A stretch of 45,099 nt of DNA from RGIG1828 sp045586905 (GCA_045586905.1 JAZNBF010000008.1:1-45099), one strand, 5' to 3'; shown: positions 15,897 to 24,078, numbered from the stretch's first letter. The notes: generated by a model not told the origin, from the sequence alone. Program-made: numbers and translations.

Positions 15897-17084
15897 ATGG
15901 ATATACGAGCACTTATAGAAGAGTTTATAGCGCTCTATGGCGGCACAGCGGAAGACATCAGAGTGTTTGCATCACCCGGAAGAGTAAATCTCATCGGTGA
16001 GCACACCGACTATAACGGTGGCTATGTGTTCCCTGCGGCTCTCACCATGCAGACCACCATCATAGCAAGAAAAAGAGATGACAACATCATTCGCCTCAAG
16101 GCAACCGACCTCGATGGCATTGTAGAGGCTGAAATTTCAAAACTTTCCTCCTACAAGGGCATCCCCTGGGGTGACTATCAGCTCGGTGTGGCATATATCA
16201 TGCAAAAAGCAGGCTATGATATCGTTGGTGCAGATTTGCTCTACGACGATACAGTGCCTCACGGGGGCGGACTTTCGTCTTCGGCTGCAATCGAGGTGTC
16301 GACTGCACTGATGTTTGCAATCTTTTCAAATGAGAAAAACTCAATAGAAAAAGACATCGACATGATAGAAATTGCAAAGCTCTCTCAAAAGGCAGAACAT
16401 GAATATGCAGGTGTCAACTGTGGCATCATGGATCAGTTTGCATCCAGCATGGGCAAAAAGGGCCATGCAATATTTCTGGATTGTAAAACCCTTGACTATA
16501 AACTCGTGCCCCTTGATCTTAAAGACATCAAAATCATAATTTCCAACACCCGCAAAAAACACTCCCTCGGAGCTTCCAAATACAACGAAAGACGCGCAGA
16601 GTGTGAAAAGGCGCTCAGTATTTTAAAAGGAGCAATGCCCGATAAAACCTGCCTTGGCGACATTTCGGCAGAGGAGTTTTCTCTGCATTCTCATCTCATA
16701 GAAGATGATGTTATAAGAAAAAGAGCCGAGCATGTTATTTTGGAAGATGACAGAGTGCTGAGAGCTGTTGACTGTCTCAAAAAAGGTGATGTCAAAGCCT
16801 TTGGCGAGCTTATGAACAAGTCGCACGATTCACTCAGAGACCTTTATGAAGTAAGCTGTTTTGAGCTTGACACCATGGTTGAGGAAGCAAGAAAGCTCCC
16901 GTTTGTCCTCGGCACACGCATGACGGGTGCAGGCTTTGGCGGATGCACAGTGAGTCTTGTAAGGGCAGAGGGTGCAGACGAATTCATCGAAAAAGTGGGC
17001 AAGGCCTACGAAGAAAAGACGGGGCTTGTCCCATCATTCTATGTGACCGATGCAGGTGACGGTGGAAGAGAAATACTGATTTGA
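15897..17084 (+). CDS. galK: Galactokinase
   Basis: It phosphorylates galactose at C1 with ATP, the first step of the Leloir pathway, in the cytoplasm. The 395-residue GHMP kinase shows the galactokinase signature PGRVNLIGEHTDYNGGYVFP, the ATP-binding GGGLSSSAAIEV and the C-terminal GAGFGGCTVSLV. ATG at 15897 follows GGAGG. galT and galE are not in the window. It lies 19 bp after the membrane protein gene and 21 bp before the pyrophosphatase gene, so all of 14089-17687 may be one transcript. Confidence 0.95.
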   Translation: MDIRALIEEFIALYGGTAEDIRVFASPGRVNLIGEHTDYNGGYVFPAALTMQTTIIARKRDDNIIRLKATDLDGIVEAEISKLSSYKGIPWGDYQLGVAYIMQKAGYDIVGADLLYDDTVPHGGGLSSSAAIEVSTALMFAIFSNEKNSIEKDIDMIEIAKLSQKAEHEYAGVNCGIMDQFASSMGKKGHAIFLDCKTLDYKLVPLDLKDIKIIISNTRKKHSLGASKYNERRAECEKALSILKGAMPDKTCLGDISAEEFSLHSHLIEDDVIRKRAEHVILEDDRVLRAVDCLKKGDVKAFGELMNKSHDSLRDLYEVSCFELDTMVEEARKLPFVLGTRMTGAGFGGCTVSLVRAEGADEFIEKVGKAYEEKTGLVPSFYVTDAGDGGREILI

Positions 17085-17105
17085 CCAAAAGAAAAAGGTG
17101 ATAAA

Positions 17106-17687
17106 ATGGATATAGTAGTTGCAACCAACAACAAAGGCAAGCTTCGTGAAATAAGGACGATTCTTTCTCCTCACAATGTCCTCTCTCAACAGGATGTGGG
17201 CGCTTTTTGTGATGTGGAAGAAACAGGCACAACCTACGAAGAAAATGCACTTTTAAAGGCGCAGGCAGTGAGAGAGTTTACCGACAAAATCATCATTGCC
17301 GACGATTCCGGCCTTGAGGTAGATGTGCTCGGTGGTGCACCCGGTCTTTACAGTGCGCGCTATGCAGGCGACGGTACCACTCCCGACGACGGTATGAATA
17401 AGCTCCTCGAAAACCTCAAAGGCTATGAGCAAAAAGAAAAAACTGCCCGCTTTGTAAGCTGTGTGACAGCTCTTTTGCCAAATGGCGAAGCGCATAGCTT
17501 CTATGGCTATTGCGAAGGCTATATCATAGACGAAAAAAGAGGCGACAACGGGTTTGGTTTCGATCCGGTTTTCTGGGTTGAAGATTTCAATAAAACTTTT
17601 GGCGAAATTACCGACGAAGAAAAAAATTCCATCAGCCACAGGAAAAGAGCGCTCCTTAAGCTGAAAGATTTTCTGGATACACTATAA
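17106..17687 (+). CDS. rdgB: XTP/dITP pyrophosphatase (RdgB/HAM1)
   Basis: It removes non-canonical purine nucleotides (ITP, dITP, XTP) to protect DNA and RNA. The 193-residue protein is full length. The signature N-terminus VATNNKGKLREI is followed by ETGTTYEENALLKA, ADDSGLEVD.L.G.PGLYSARYAG, NGFGFDPVF and the terminal SHRKRAL. ATG at 17106 follows AAAGGTGAT. A strong terminator lies 8 bp after the stop, marking the end of the operon. Confidence 0.95.
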   Translation: MDIVVATNNKGKLREIRTILSPHNVLSQQDVGAFCDVEETGTTYEENALLKAQAVREFTDKIIIADDSGLEVDVLGGAPGLYSARYAGDGTTPDDGMNKLLENLKGYEQKEKTARFVSCVTALLPNGEAHSFYGYCEGYIIDEKRGDNGFGFDPVFWVEDFNKTFGEITDEEKNSISHRKRALLKLKDFLDTL

Positions 17688-17694
17688 TAATGAG

Positions 17695-17728
17695 CGAAGC
17701 AGGCCGGAGCCTGCTTCGTTTTATTTTT
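17695..17728 (+). terminator. Intrinsic terminator after rdgB
   Basis: GC-rich perfect 10-bp stem (17695-17704 and 17709-17718), a 4-nt CGGA loop and a T-rich tail. Confidence 0.93.
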
Positions 17729-17737
17729 GAAGAGTGC

Positions 17738-17766
17738 TTGACTTTAGAGAGTATATTTTATATAAT
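17738..17766 (+). promoter_or_regulatory. Promoter of the kduI-kduD operon
   Basis: TTGACT (17738-17743), a 17-bp spacer and TATAAT (17761-17766). A second AT-rich stretch follows at about 17768-17785. No operator dyad was found beside it. Confidence 0.8.
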
Positions 17767-17816
17767 GATTTTATATTATAATAGGCATAGGATAGACATT
17801 CATCCTTGCATTACAT

Positions 17817-19460
17817 ATGGTGGTGATAACAATTATCTATCTTAAAATTACCAATCAGAAAGGTGCCCAGAAATTCAAAGCAGAGGGAAAAAATCTCTCT
17901 GTGACCTATAACGGTCAGTTTGAAGAGGGCGACAGAATAAGAGTGGACATCTCTGAGGGCGAATTTGTGGCATTGAAGCTTTCGCCAACTCTTCCCGAGA
18001 GCATTGCTTACATTCCCAACAAGTCTTTCATCTACGAGGTCCCCACGGGCAATCTTCTCCTCGGCTATGAAAAAGGCACATTTGGGGGCGATGAGCACAT
18101 CATCTGTGCACGCGAGGTAGACGATGACGAGATTTATGCCTATCGCAACATCGCTCTTAACTCCCACGACCTTCACGGTGATGTGAAGTTTTTCCCTCAC
18201 GCAAGTGCCAACTTTGTGACAAGAGGCGATCCGTGCTTTTTTGAGCGTAATGCCATCGATGGCAACACCCGCAACAAAGGCCATGGCCCGTATCCCTACA
18301 ACTCGTGGGCAGGCGGTGCGAGAGATGACCTCGAATATCGCATAGACTTTGGGCAGACAGTTGAGGTTGAAAAGCTCAGAATATTCCTCCGTGCCGATTT
18401 CCCTCACGACACCTTCTGGAAGGCAATCGACTTTGAATTCTCCGACGGTACCACCGTCACCGGCAATTTTGAAGGCATCGCCGACGGTCAGGATGTAATC
18501 CTGCCCGAAAAGGTGAGAACAGAATATATTATTTTAAAAAGACTCACACAGGTTTCCTATCCTCTCTCATGGGCTGCGCTCAGTCAGGTAGAGGTGTATG
18601 GACGCTATATCAAAAAGGAGTGGAAAACAATGGAAATAAGAAATGCATCAAACTCTAAAGATGTGAAGCACTACACCACAGAAAGATTAAGAGAAGAATT
18701 CCACATTGCAAATCTCTTCACAAAAGATAACATCCGCATGGTTTACAGCCACATCGACCGTATCATCACAGCAGGCTTTATGCCCGTGTTTGCAGAGCTC
18801 AAGCTTTCTGCAGGCAAAGAGCTTGCAGCCGACTACTTCCTCCAGAGAAGAGAAATGGGCTGCATCAACATCGGCGGTAAGGGCATCATCACAGTTGACG
18901 GTGTAGAATATGAAATGAACCCACGCGATGGCATCTACATCGGCATGGGCAACAAAGACATCACCTTCAAAAGCTGTGACACAGAAAACCCTGCAAAATT
19001 CTATGTGAGCTCATGTCCTGCGCACACATCATATCCAATAGTTAAAATCGACATCACCAAAGCGCGCAAGGTTCCCTGCGGCAGTGTTGAAGATTGCAAC
19101 AAGCGAGTTATCAATCAGTACATACACCCCGATGTAATAAAGAGCTGTCAGCTTGCAATGGGACTCACAGAGCTTGAACCCGGTTCAAACTGGAACACCA
19201 TGCCCTGCCACACCCACGACAGAAGAATGGAAGTGTATCTGTATCTTGACATGGGCGAAAACGATGCAGTGTTCCACATGATGGGCGAGCCCACCGAAAC
19301 ACGCCACATCATCATGCACAACGAAGAAGCAGTTATCAGCCCAAGCTGGTCAATTCACACAGGTGTGGGCACAAAAGCATATTCGTTCATCTGGGCAATG
19401 TGCGGCGAAAATCAGGAATTTGACGATATGGACTTTGTAGAAACAAAAGATTTGAGATAA
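17817..19460 (+). CDS. kduI: Discoidin-like domain fused to 5-keto-4-deoxyuronate isomerase (KduI)
   Basis: A 547-residue fusion. Residues 1-271 end in a jelly-roll, F5/8C-like region (about 110-268: RNIALNSHD, YNSWAGGARDDLEYRIDFGQ, VEVYGRY). From M272 (base 18630) it is a complete 276-residue KduI, the enzyme that isomerises 4-deoxy-L-threo-5-hexosulose uronate to 2,5-diketo-3-deoxygluconate. In KduI numbering the metal ligands H194, H196, E201 and H243 are all present. AAGGAG lies nine bases before M272, so KduI may also be made alone by internal initiation. One base change (TGG to TGA) at 18621-18623 would separate the genes. The outer start is uncertain: ATG at 17817 has no ribosome binding site, and GGTGGTGA lies just after it. 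No signal peptide is visible. Confidence 0.88.
   Translation: MVVITIIYLKITNQKGAQKFKAEGKNLSVTYNGQFEEGDRIRVDISEGEFVALKLSPTLPESIAYIPNKSFIYEVPTGNLLLGYEKGTFGGDEHIICAREVDDDEIYAYRNIALNSHDLHGDVKFFPHASANFVTRGDPCFFERNAIDGNTRNKGHGPYPYNSWAGGARDDLEYRIDFGQTVEVEKLRIFLRADFPHDTFWKAIDFEFSDGTTVTGNFEGIADGQDVILPEKVRTEYIILKRLTQVSYPLSWAALSQVEVYGRYIKKEWKTMEIRNASNSKDVKHYTTERLREEFHIANLFTKDNIRMVYSHIDRIITAGFMPVFAELKLSAGKELAADYFLQRREMGCINIGGKGIITVDGVEYEMNPRDGIYIGMGNKDITFKSCDTENPAKFYVSSCPAHTSYPIVKIDITKARKVPCGSVEDCNKRVINQYIHPDVIKSCQLAMGLTELEPGSNWNTMPCHTHDRRMEVYLYLDMGENDAVFHMMGEPTETRHIIMHNEEAVISPSWSIHTGVGTKAYSFIWAMCGENQEFDDMDFVETKDLR
18612..18632 (+). promoter_or_regulatory. Internal ribosome binding site and start for stand-alone KduI
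   Basis: AAAAAGGAG (18612-18620), nine bases, then ATG at 18630-18632, in frame within the fusion. The sequence after this ATG (MEIRNASNSKDVKHYTTERL) is where free-standing KduI proteins begin, and the remaining length matches theirs. Confidence 0.6.
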
Positions 19461-19484
19461 ATTTATATTTTGGAGGACAAAAAC

Positions 19485-20288
19485 ATGTATGATATGAAAA
19501 AATTCAGCCTTGAGGGTAAGGTTGCCCTCGTTACAGGCGCATCCTATGGCATCGGCTATGCTATCGCATCAGGCTTTGCGGCAGCAGGTGCTAAAATTGT
19601 GTTCAACGATATCAATCAGGACCTTGTAGATAAAGGTCTCGAGGCATATGCCAAAGACGGTATCGATGCAAAAGGCTATGTGTGTGATGTTACCGATGAA
19701 GATGCAGTAGCAGAGCTTATTGCAAAAATTGAAAAAGAAGTTGGCGTTGTAGATATCTTAGTTAACAACGCAGGCATCATTAAAAGAATCCCCATGTGTG
19801 AAATGAGCGCTGCAGAGTTCCGTCAGGTAATAGATGTAGACCTCAATGCTCCTTTCATCATGTCAAAGGCAGTTATTCCTTCCATGATCAAAAAAGGCCA
19901 TGGTAAAATCATCAACATCTGCTCTATGATGAGTGAGCTCGGCAGAGAAACCGTTTCTGCCTATGCAGCTGCCAAGGGTGGTCTCAAAATGCTCACCAAA
20001 AACATCTGCTCCGAATACGGTGCCTACAACATTCAGTGCAATGGCATCGGCCCCGGCTACATTGCCACACCTCAGACTGCTCCCTTAAGAGAAGTTCAGC
20101 CCGACGGTTCAAAGCATCCCTTCGATTCTTTCATCCTTGCAAAAACTCCTGCTGAGAGATGGGGCGACCCCGAAGACTTAATCGGACCTGCAGTGTTCCT
20201 CGCTTCCGATGCATCTGACTTTGTAAACGGTCATGTGCTCTATGTTGACGGTGGTATACTGGCATATATCGGCAAACAACCCAAATAA
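19485..20288 (+). CDS. kduD: 2-dehydro-3-deoxy-D-gluconate 5-dehydrogenase
   Basis: A short-chain dehydrogenase that reduces 2,5-diketo-3-deoxygluconate, the product of KduI, to KDG with NAD(P)H. The 267-residue protein shows TGASYGIG (17-24), NNAG (94-97), catalytic S147, Y160 and K164, the GPGYIATPQT segment of KduD and the closing VNGHVLYVDGG. ATG at 19485 follows TTTGGAGG. It starts 24 bp after kduI, in the same operon. KDG kinase and aldolase genes are not nearby. Other SDR sugar-acid dehydrogenases look similar, but adjacency to kduI settles the call. Confidence 0.93.
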   Translation: MYDMKKFSLEGKVALVTGASYGIGYAIASGFAAAGAKIVFNDINQDLVDKGLEAYAKDGIDAKGYVCDVTDEDAVAELIAKIEKEVGVVDILVNNAGIIKRIPMCEMSAAEFRQVIDVDLNAPFIMSKAVIPSMIKKGHGKIINICSMMSELGRETVSAYAAAKGGLKMLTKNICSEYGAYNIQCNGIGPGYIATPQTAPLREVQPDGSKHPFDSFILAKTPAERWGDPEDLIGPAVFLASDASDFVNGHVLYVDGGILAYIGKQPK

Positions 20289-20310
20289 TTTACGGGATGT
20301 AAAAAAGCGC

Positions 20311-20414
20311 ATAATGCATTGGCCTCAGCCTCGCTGTATCTCATACGCCTTCGGGCTACCGTGCCATCCGAGAAAAACACTTGGCTGGCATTCGGCTTTG
20401 ACATTCTGCATCAT
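20311..20414. repeat. Structured element bounded by short inverted repeats
   Basis: Eight-base outer arms (20311-20318 and 20407-20414, one G-T pair) enclose two hairpins: 20327-20357 (AGCC/GGCT outer pair, GTAT/ATAC inner pair) and 20362-20390 (TGCCA/TGGCA). It fills most of the gap between kduD and degV. The hairpin arrangement, with a CGAAGG strand between inner and outer stems, recalls the elements at 37238 and 38095. No credible coding capacity. Confidence 0.5.
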
Positions 20415-20446
20415 TTTTTCCTATCTCTAAAAATAAGCAAAAGAAA

Positions 20447-20482
20447 AAAGGTGTAAAAAATCTTGCGATTTTTTACACCTTT
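20447..20482. terminator. Bidirectional terminator between kduD and degV
   Basis: Perfect 16-bp stem (20447-20462 and 20467-20482) with a TTGC loop. It carries A and T tracts suited to both converging genes. Confidence 0.9.
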
Positions 20483-20502
20483 AAATTTTTATATTCTTTT
20501 AC

Positions 20503-21372
20503 TTAGTTGTTTTTTTTATAAAGTATTCCCACCACATTCGGTCCCGAATTGATTGAGATGATACTGCCAAGGTCAAATTCAATGGTTGGCTCTTCGCCAA
20601 GAGCTTCAGTTGCCTTTGCCTTGAGCTGAGGATACACATCGTTGTCGAGGCCTTTGGCAATGATATACGGTGTGCCCGGCATTCTTTCTTCAAGTGCCAT
20701 TGCAACCATCTGCGATGCCACTTTTTTGTCGCCTCTGATTTTGCCTATTGTTTTAGATTCGCCGTCCTCGAAGGTGATGACAGGTTTAAGGCCTAAAGCA
20801 TCGCCCACAAATGCCGCCGCTGCCGACACTCTGCCGCTTTTTTTGACGCATTTGAGGTCGAGTGGCACAAAAAGGATGCGATTGTGGTCGAGCCAGTCTT
20901 TTATGATGGCTAAAACCTCGTCAATTTCCTTCCCGTCTGCTATTGCCTTTGCACCGAGCACCACAGCATAGCCATAACCCATGCTGTATGTGAGGGAGTC
21001 TATGATGTGAATATTTATTGCCGACTTTGCATTGGGATTGTCCTCATAAAAATCTTCGAGCTCAAGCTTTGCCCCCTGATATGTGGACGAACCGTTTGAA
21101 TTGATGCACACATATATGAGGTCGGAGAAGCCATCTTTGTATGCCTTTTCATATTCTGCAGTGAATGAACCCGGAGCAGGGCGAGATGTGGAAGGCAGCT
21201 TTTCGCAAGTTACAAGTTTTTCGTAAAATTCATTTTTTTCAATATCAATTCCGTCGAGAAATTCTTTGTCACCGTCGATGATGAGCATGGGCAAAACAGT
21301 GATGTTAAGCTCCTCTGCTATTTTTTTTGGAATATCGGCAGGTGAATCTGTCATGATTTTAATTTTGCTCAT
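20503..21372 (-). CDS. DegV family fatty-acid-binding protein
   Basis: A 289-residue cytoplasmic protein of the DegV/FakB family, whose members bind a fatty acid for phosphorylation by FakA. Family landmarks are visible: KIMTDSPADIP at the N-terminus, LPSTSRPAPGSF, INSNGSSTYQGA, IIDSLTYSMGYG and LKCVKKSGRVSAAAAFVG. ATG at 21372 follows AAAGGAA. It stands alone between a terminator and a hairpin array, with no FakA gene in the window. Which lipid it binds cannot be told. Confidence 0.92.
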   Translation of the reverse strand: MSKIKIMTDSPADIPKKIAEELNITVLPMLIIDGDKEFLDGIDIEKNEFYEKLVTCEKLPSTSRPAPGSFTAEYEKAYKDGFSDLIYVCINSNGSSTYQGAKLELEDFYEDNPNAKSAINIHIIDSLTYSMGYGYAVVLGAKAIADGKEIDEVLAIIKDWLDHNRILFVPLDLKCVKKSGRVSAAAAFVGDALGLKPVITFEDGESKTIGKIRGDKKVASQMVAMALEERMPGTPYIIAKGLDNDVYPQLKAKATEALGEEPTIEFDLGSIISINSGPNVVGILYKKNN

Positions 21373-21443
21373 AGAAAATTCCTTTCTGCATGAAAGTGTT
21401 TTGCTCTTATATTATACAAAAAAAGAAAAGCTTAGTCAACAAA

Positions 21444-21623
21444 AGTTTGCGAAGCAAACTTAATGAATTGCCTATGAGGCATGAATTGAAATTCAAAGAT
21501 TTCATGAATTGAGCCTTCGGCTCATGAATTGCAGTTTGTGAATTAAAAGGCAATTCAATTCACGGAGGATTCCGAGAATTCATGGCAAAGTGCCAATTCA
21601 TGACAATGGAGTTGTCAATTCAT
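21444..21623. repeat. Palindromic array of short hairpins joined by ATGAATT/AATTCAT
   Basis: Intergenic region between degV and nifS. Small perfect hairpins with different stems lie at 21444-21460, 21469-21481, 21488-21503, 21511-21523, 21563-21574, 21584-21594 and 21602-21616. Left of about 21545 they are joined by ATGAATT (21463, 21481, 21504, 21524). Right of it they are joined by the reverse complement AATTCAT (21577, 21595, 21617). A central GTGAATT...AATTCAC pair closes the middle. The whole can fold as a tree: a discontinuous stem of linkers with hairpins as side branches. No coding content or transposase. I know no named family that matches. Confidence 0.75.
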
Positions 21624-21675
21624 TTTACAGGAAAAACAATGGTCATTAAAGGTCAGACAAATTTGACTTTTAATC

Positions 21676-21727
21676 TTGAAATAAAATACATTTTGTGGTA
21701 CACTTAATATGATAGTACAAAATGTAT
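21676..21727 (+). promoter_or_regulatory. Probable nifS-operon promoter with flanking 11-bp palindrome
   Basis: TTGAAA (21676-21681), a 17-bp spacer and TACACT (21699-21704) form a plausible promoter. TTGACT at 21663 with TACATT at 21687 is an alternative. A perfect inverted repeat, ATACATTTTGT at 21686-21696 and its complement at 21717-21727, flanks the -10 area and fits an operator. Confidence 0.5.
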
Positions 21728-21745
21728 GAAAAGAGACCTAATAAA

Positions 21746-22888
21746 ATGGAAGTTTACATGGATAACAGTGCCACCACAAAGCCCTACGAAGAGGTGGCAA
21801 AAGTCGTCTGCGATACAATGATGAATGTCTATGGCAATCCGTCGTCTCTTCACCGTATGGGTAAGATGGCAGAGGATTTACTCACAGATTGCAGAGAAAA
21901 AATTGCGAGTACGGTTTATGGGACAGCTGATGAGATATACTTTACCTCAGGAGGCACGGAAAGCGATAACATGGCACTCCTTGGCTATGCTTTTGCAAAC
22001 CGCAGGAAAGGCAATCGCATCATCTGTCAGCGCACAGAGCACGCCGCAGTGCTTGAAACTTTAAAAACTTTAGAGCAAAACGGTTTTGAAATTGTATACA
22101 TTACCATTCTCCCCGATGGCACACCCGACCTCTCGCAGCTCGAAGACGAGGCGCAAAAGGGTGCACTCCTTATGAGCTTTATGTATGTCAACAACGAAAC
22201 GGGAGCCATTTTCCCCATAGAGCGCATTTCGGAGATTGCGAGAAAAAACAAATGTGCACTTCACATCGATGCAGTGCAGGCCTATGGCAAATTGCCAATC
22301 AATGTGCGCACTCTCGGAGCAGATATGATGAGCATATCATCCCACAAAATCCACGGGCCAAACGGAGTGGGAGCGCTGTATGTTAAAAAAGGCACGAAAA
22401 TAAGTCCCATTATCTTTGGCGGCAAACAGGAAAAAGGTCTCCGATCGGGCACCGAAAATCTTGCAGCAATTGCAGGCTTTGCCAAGGCGTGCGAAATTAA
22501 GTTTGCCTCATTTGGTGAAGACTGTGACAAAATGGCACATCTTAAATGTGAGCTTGCGAAAAGGTTGCAGCAAAGCACCATCGACATTTCGATAAATTCA
22601 CCAAAAAACAGCGTGTGCTCAATACTGAATGTATCTTTTAAGGGTGTGAAGTCCGAGGTGCTCCTGCATGTGCTCGAGTCAAACGGGATATATGTGTCGT
22701 CAGGCTCGGCATGCAACTCGAAGAAAAATAAGTTCAGCTATGTGCTGAAAGAAATGAAGCTTTCAAATGAACTCTCAGACAGTGCAATCCGTTTTTCGCT
22801 CTCACCGTTTAACACAACAGAAGAGATAGACTATGTGGTGAGCGTACTTAAGAGGGAGATACCCGTTTTACGCAAAATTATGAAATAA
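21746..22888 (+). CDS. Cysteine desulfurase of the NifS/IscS family
   Basis: A PLP enzyme that takes sulfur from cysteine as a persulfide. The 380-residue protein shows the family start MEVYMDNSATT, FTSGGTESDN (67-76), H99, D175, the PLP lysine K201 in SSHKIHGP and the persulfide cysteine C323 in SSGSACNSKK. ATG at 21746 is chosen by homology of the N-terminus; an ATG at 21722 overlaps the palindrome and is less likely. It sits 16 bp before thiI. In Bacillus the equivalent pair, NifZ and ThiI, makes 4-thiouridine in tRNA, which is the likely role here. Confidence 0.93.
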   Translation: MEVYMDNSATTKPYEEVAKVVCDTMMNVYGNPSSLHRMGKMAEDLLTDCREKIASTVYGTADEIYFTSGGTESDNMALLGYAFANRRKGNRIICQRTEHAAVLETLKTLEQNGFEIVYITILPDGTPDLSQLEDEAQKGALLMSFMYVNNETGAIFPIERISEIARKNKCALHIDAVQAYGKLPINVRTLGADMMSISSHKIHGPNGVGALYVKKGTKISPIIFGGKQEKGLRSGTENLAAIAGFAKACEIKFASFGEDCDKMAHLKCELAKRLQQSTIDISINSPKNSVCSILNVSFKGVKSEVLLHVLESNGIYVSSGSACNSKKNKFSYVLKEMKLSNELSDSAIRFSLSPFNTTEEIDYVVSVLKREIPVLRKIMK

Positions 22889-22904
22889 AGGAATGAATGT
22901 GCAG

Positions 22905-24065
22905 ATGAACAGAATCGTTCTTGTCAGGTATGGCGAGATTATCTTAAAGGGCATGAATCGCCCTGTGTTTGAAAGCCTTTTGGTTAAAAATATAAAAAGC
23001 GCATTAAAGGATGAGGGCAAAATAAACATCCACTGGGCACAGGCCACCATCTACATTGAGCCCGAAGATGATGCAAGGGTAGACTCGATTGTCGAAAAGC
23101 TCAAAAAGGTGTTTGGCATTGTGTCGATAGTTGTGGCATATTCTGCCCCCAAAGATATCGACAAGCTCGAAGAGGCGCTTGTGACAAATTTTGCATCGGA
23201 GCTCTCGTCAGCTTCCACCTTCAAGGTGATTGCAAAGCGTTCCGACAAAACCTTCGACATGACCTCTCCCCAGATTTGCGAAGAAATAGGACACAGACTC
23301 CTTGAAAAATTCCCCAACCTTTCAGTTGACGTGCATGCACCTGAGGTGAATGTGTATGTGGAAATAAGAGAGACAGGCTATGTCCACCTCGATCGTATCT
23401 CTGGCACAGGCGGCATGCCATCGGGCTCAAACGGTAAGGCAATGCTTCTTCTCTCGGGTGGCATCGACTCTCCCGTGGCAGGCTATATGATAGGAAAACG
23501 TGGTGTGCATCTTGAGGCAGTTCACTTTTTCAGCTATCCCTACACCTCCGACCGTGCCAAAGACAAGGTCTTAAAGCTTGGCAAAATCATCGCTGCCTAC
23601 ACGGGCAGTCTTAAAGTGCACGTTGTACCCTTTACCGACATTCAGCTTCAGATAAGGGACAAATGCCCCGAGGAGCATCTCACCCTCGTTATGCGCCGCT
23701 TTATGATGCAAATTTCCGAGCGCATTGCCCGAAAGAACGGATGCTCTGCTCTCATAACAGGTGAGAGCATAGGTCAGGTGGCAAGTCAGACAATGGGTGC
23801 GCTTTATGTGACAGATGATGCAGTATCGATGCCCGTTTTCAGACCACTCATCGGCATGGACAAGGAAGAAATCGTTGAAATTTCACGCAAAATAGACACC
23901 TACGAAACTTCAATTCTTCCCTACGAAGACTGCTGCACAGTGTTTACCCCTCGTCACCCCTCCACCAAACCCAAGCTTGAAAAGGTGCTCCTTTCACAAA
24001 ATCAGCTCGACATAGAGCGCCTCATCGACGAGGCAGTGGAAGGCACAGAGATTATAGAGCTTTGA
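22905..24065 (+). CDS. thiI: tRNA 4-thiouridine synthase (tRNA sulfurtransferase)
   Basis: It adenylates uridine 8 of tRNA and inserts sulfur that comes from the neighbouring desulfurase. The 386-residue protein has the N-terminal ferredoxin-like region (LVRYGEIILKG), a THUMP domain (about 60-165) and a PP-loop adenylation domain with LLLSGGIDSPVAGY (SGGIDSP at 184-190), plus YEDCCTVFTPRHP near the end. There is no C-terminal rhodanese domain, as in other Gram-positives. ATG at 22905 is chosen because it begins the conserved MNRIVLVRYGE; two in-frame starts lie up to 12 bases earlier. Confidence 0.94.
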   Translation: MNRIVLVRYGEIILKGMNRPVFESLLVKNIKSALKDEGKINIHWAQATIYIEPEDDARVDSIVEKLKKVFGIVSIVVAYSAPKDIDKLEEALVTNFASELSSASTFKVIAKRSDKTFDMTSPQICEEIGHRLLEKFPNLSVDVHAPEVNVYVEIRETGYVHLDRISGTGGMPSGSNGKAMLLLSGGIDSPVAGYMIGKRGVHLEAVHFFSYPYTSDRAKDKVLKLGKIIAAYTGSLKVHVVPFTDIQLQIRDKCPEEHLTLVMRRFMMQISERIARKNGCSALITGESIGQVASQTMGALYVTDDAVSMPVFRPLIGMDKEEIVEISRKIDTYETSILPYEDCCTVFTPRHPSTKPKLEKVLLSQNQLDIERLIDEAVEGTEIIEL

Positions 24066-24078
24066 TTTGGAGTTGACT

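Noticed and set aside
20233..20430. Plus-strand frame that overlaps the end of kduD and runs through the intergenic space
   Set aside because: It starts inside kduD in another frame and otherwise translates the structured repeat at 20311-20414.
21444..21623. CRISPR-like array
   Set aside because: The constant unit is only seven or eight bases, its orientation flips in the middle, and the variable parts are self-complementary hairpins unlike spacers. No cas gene is nearby.
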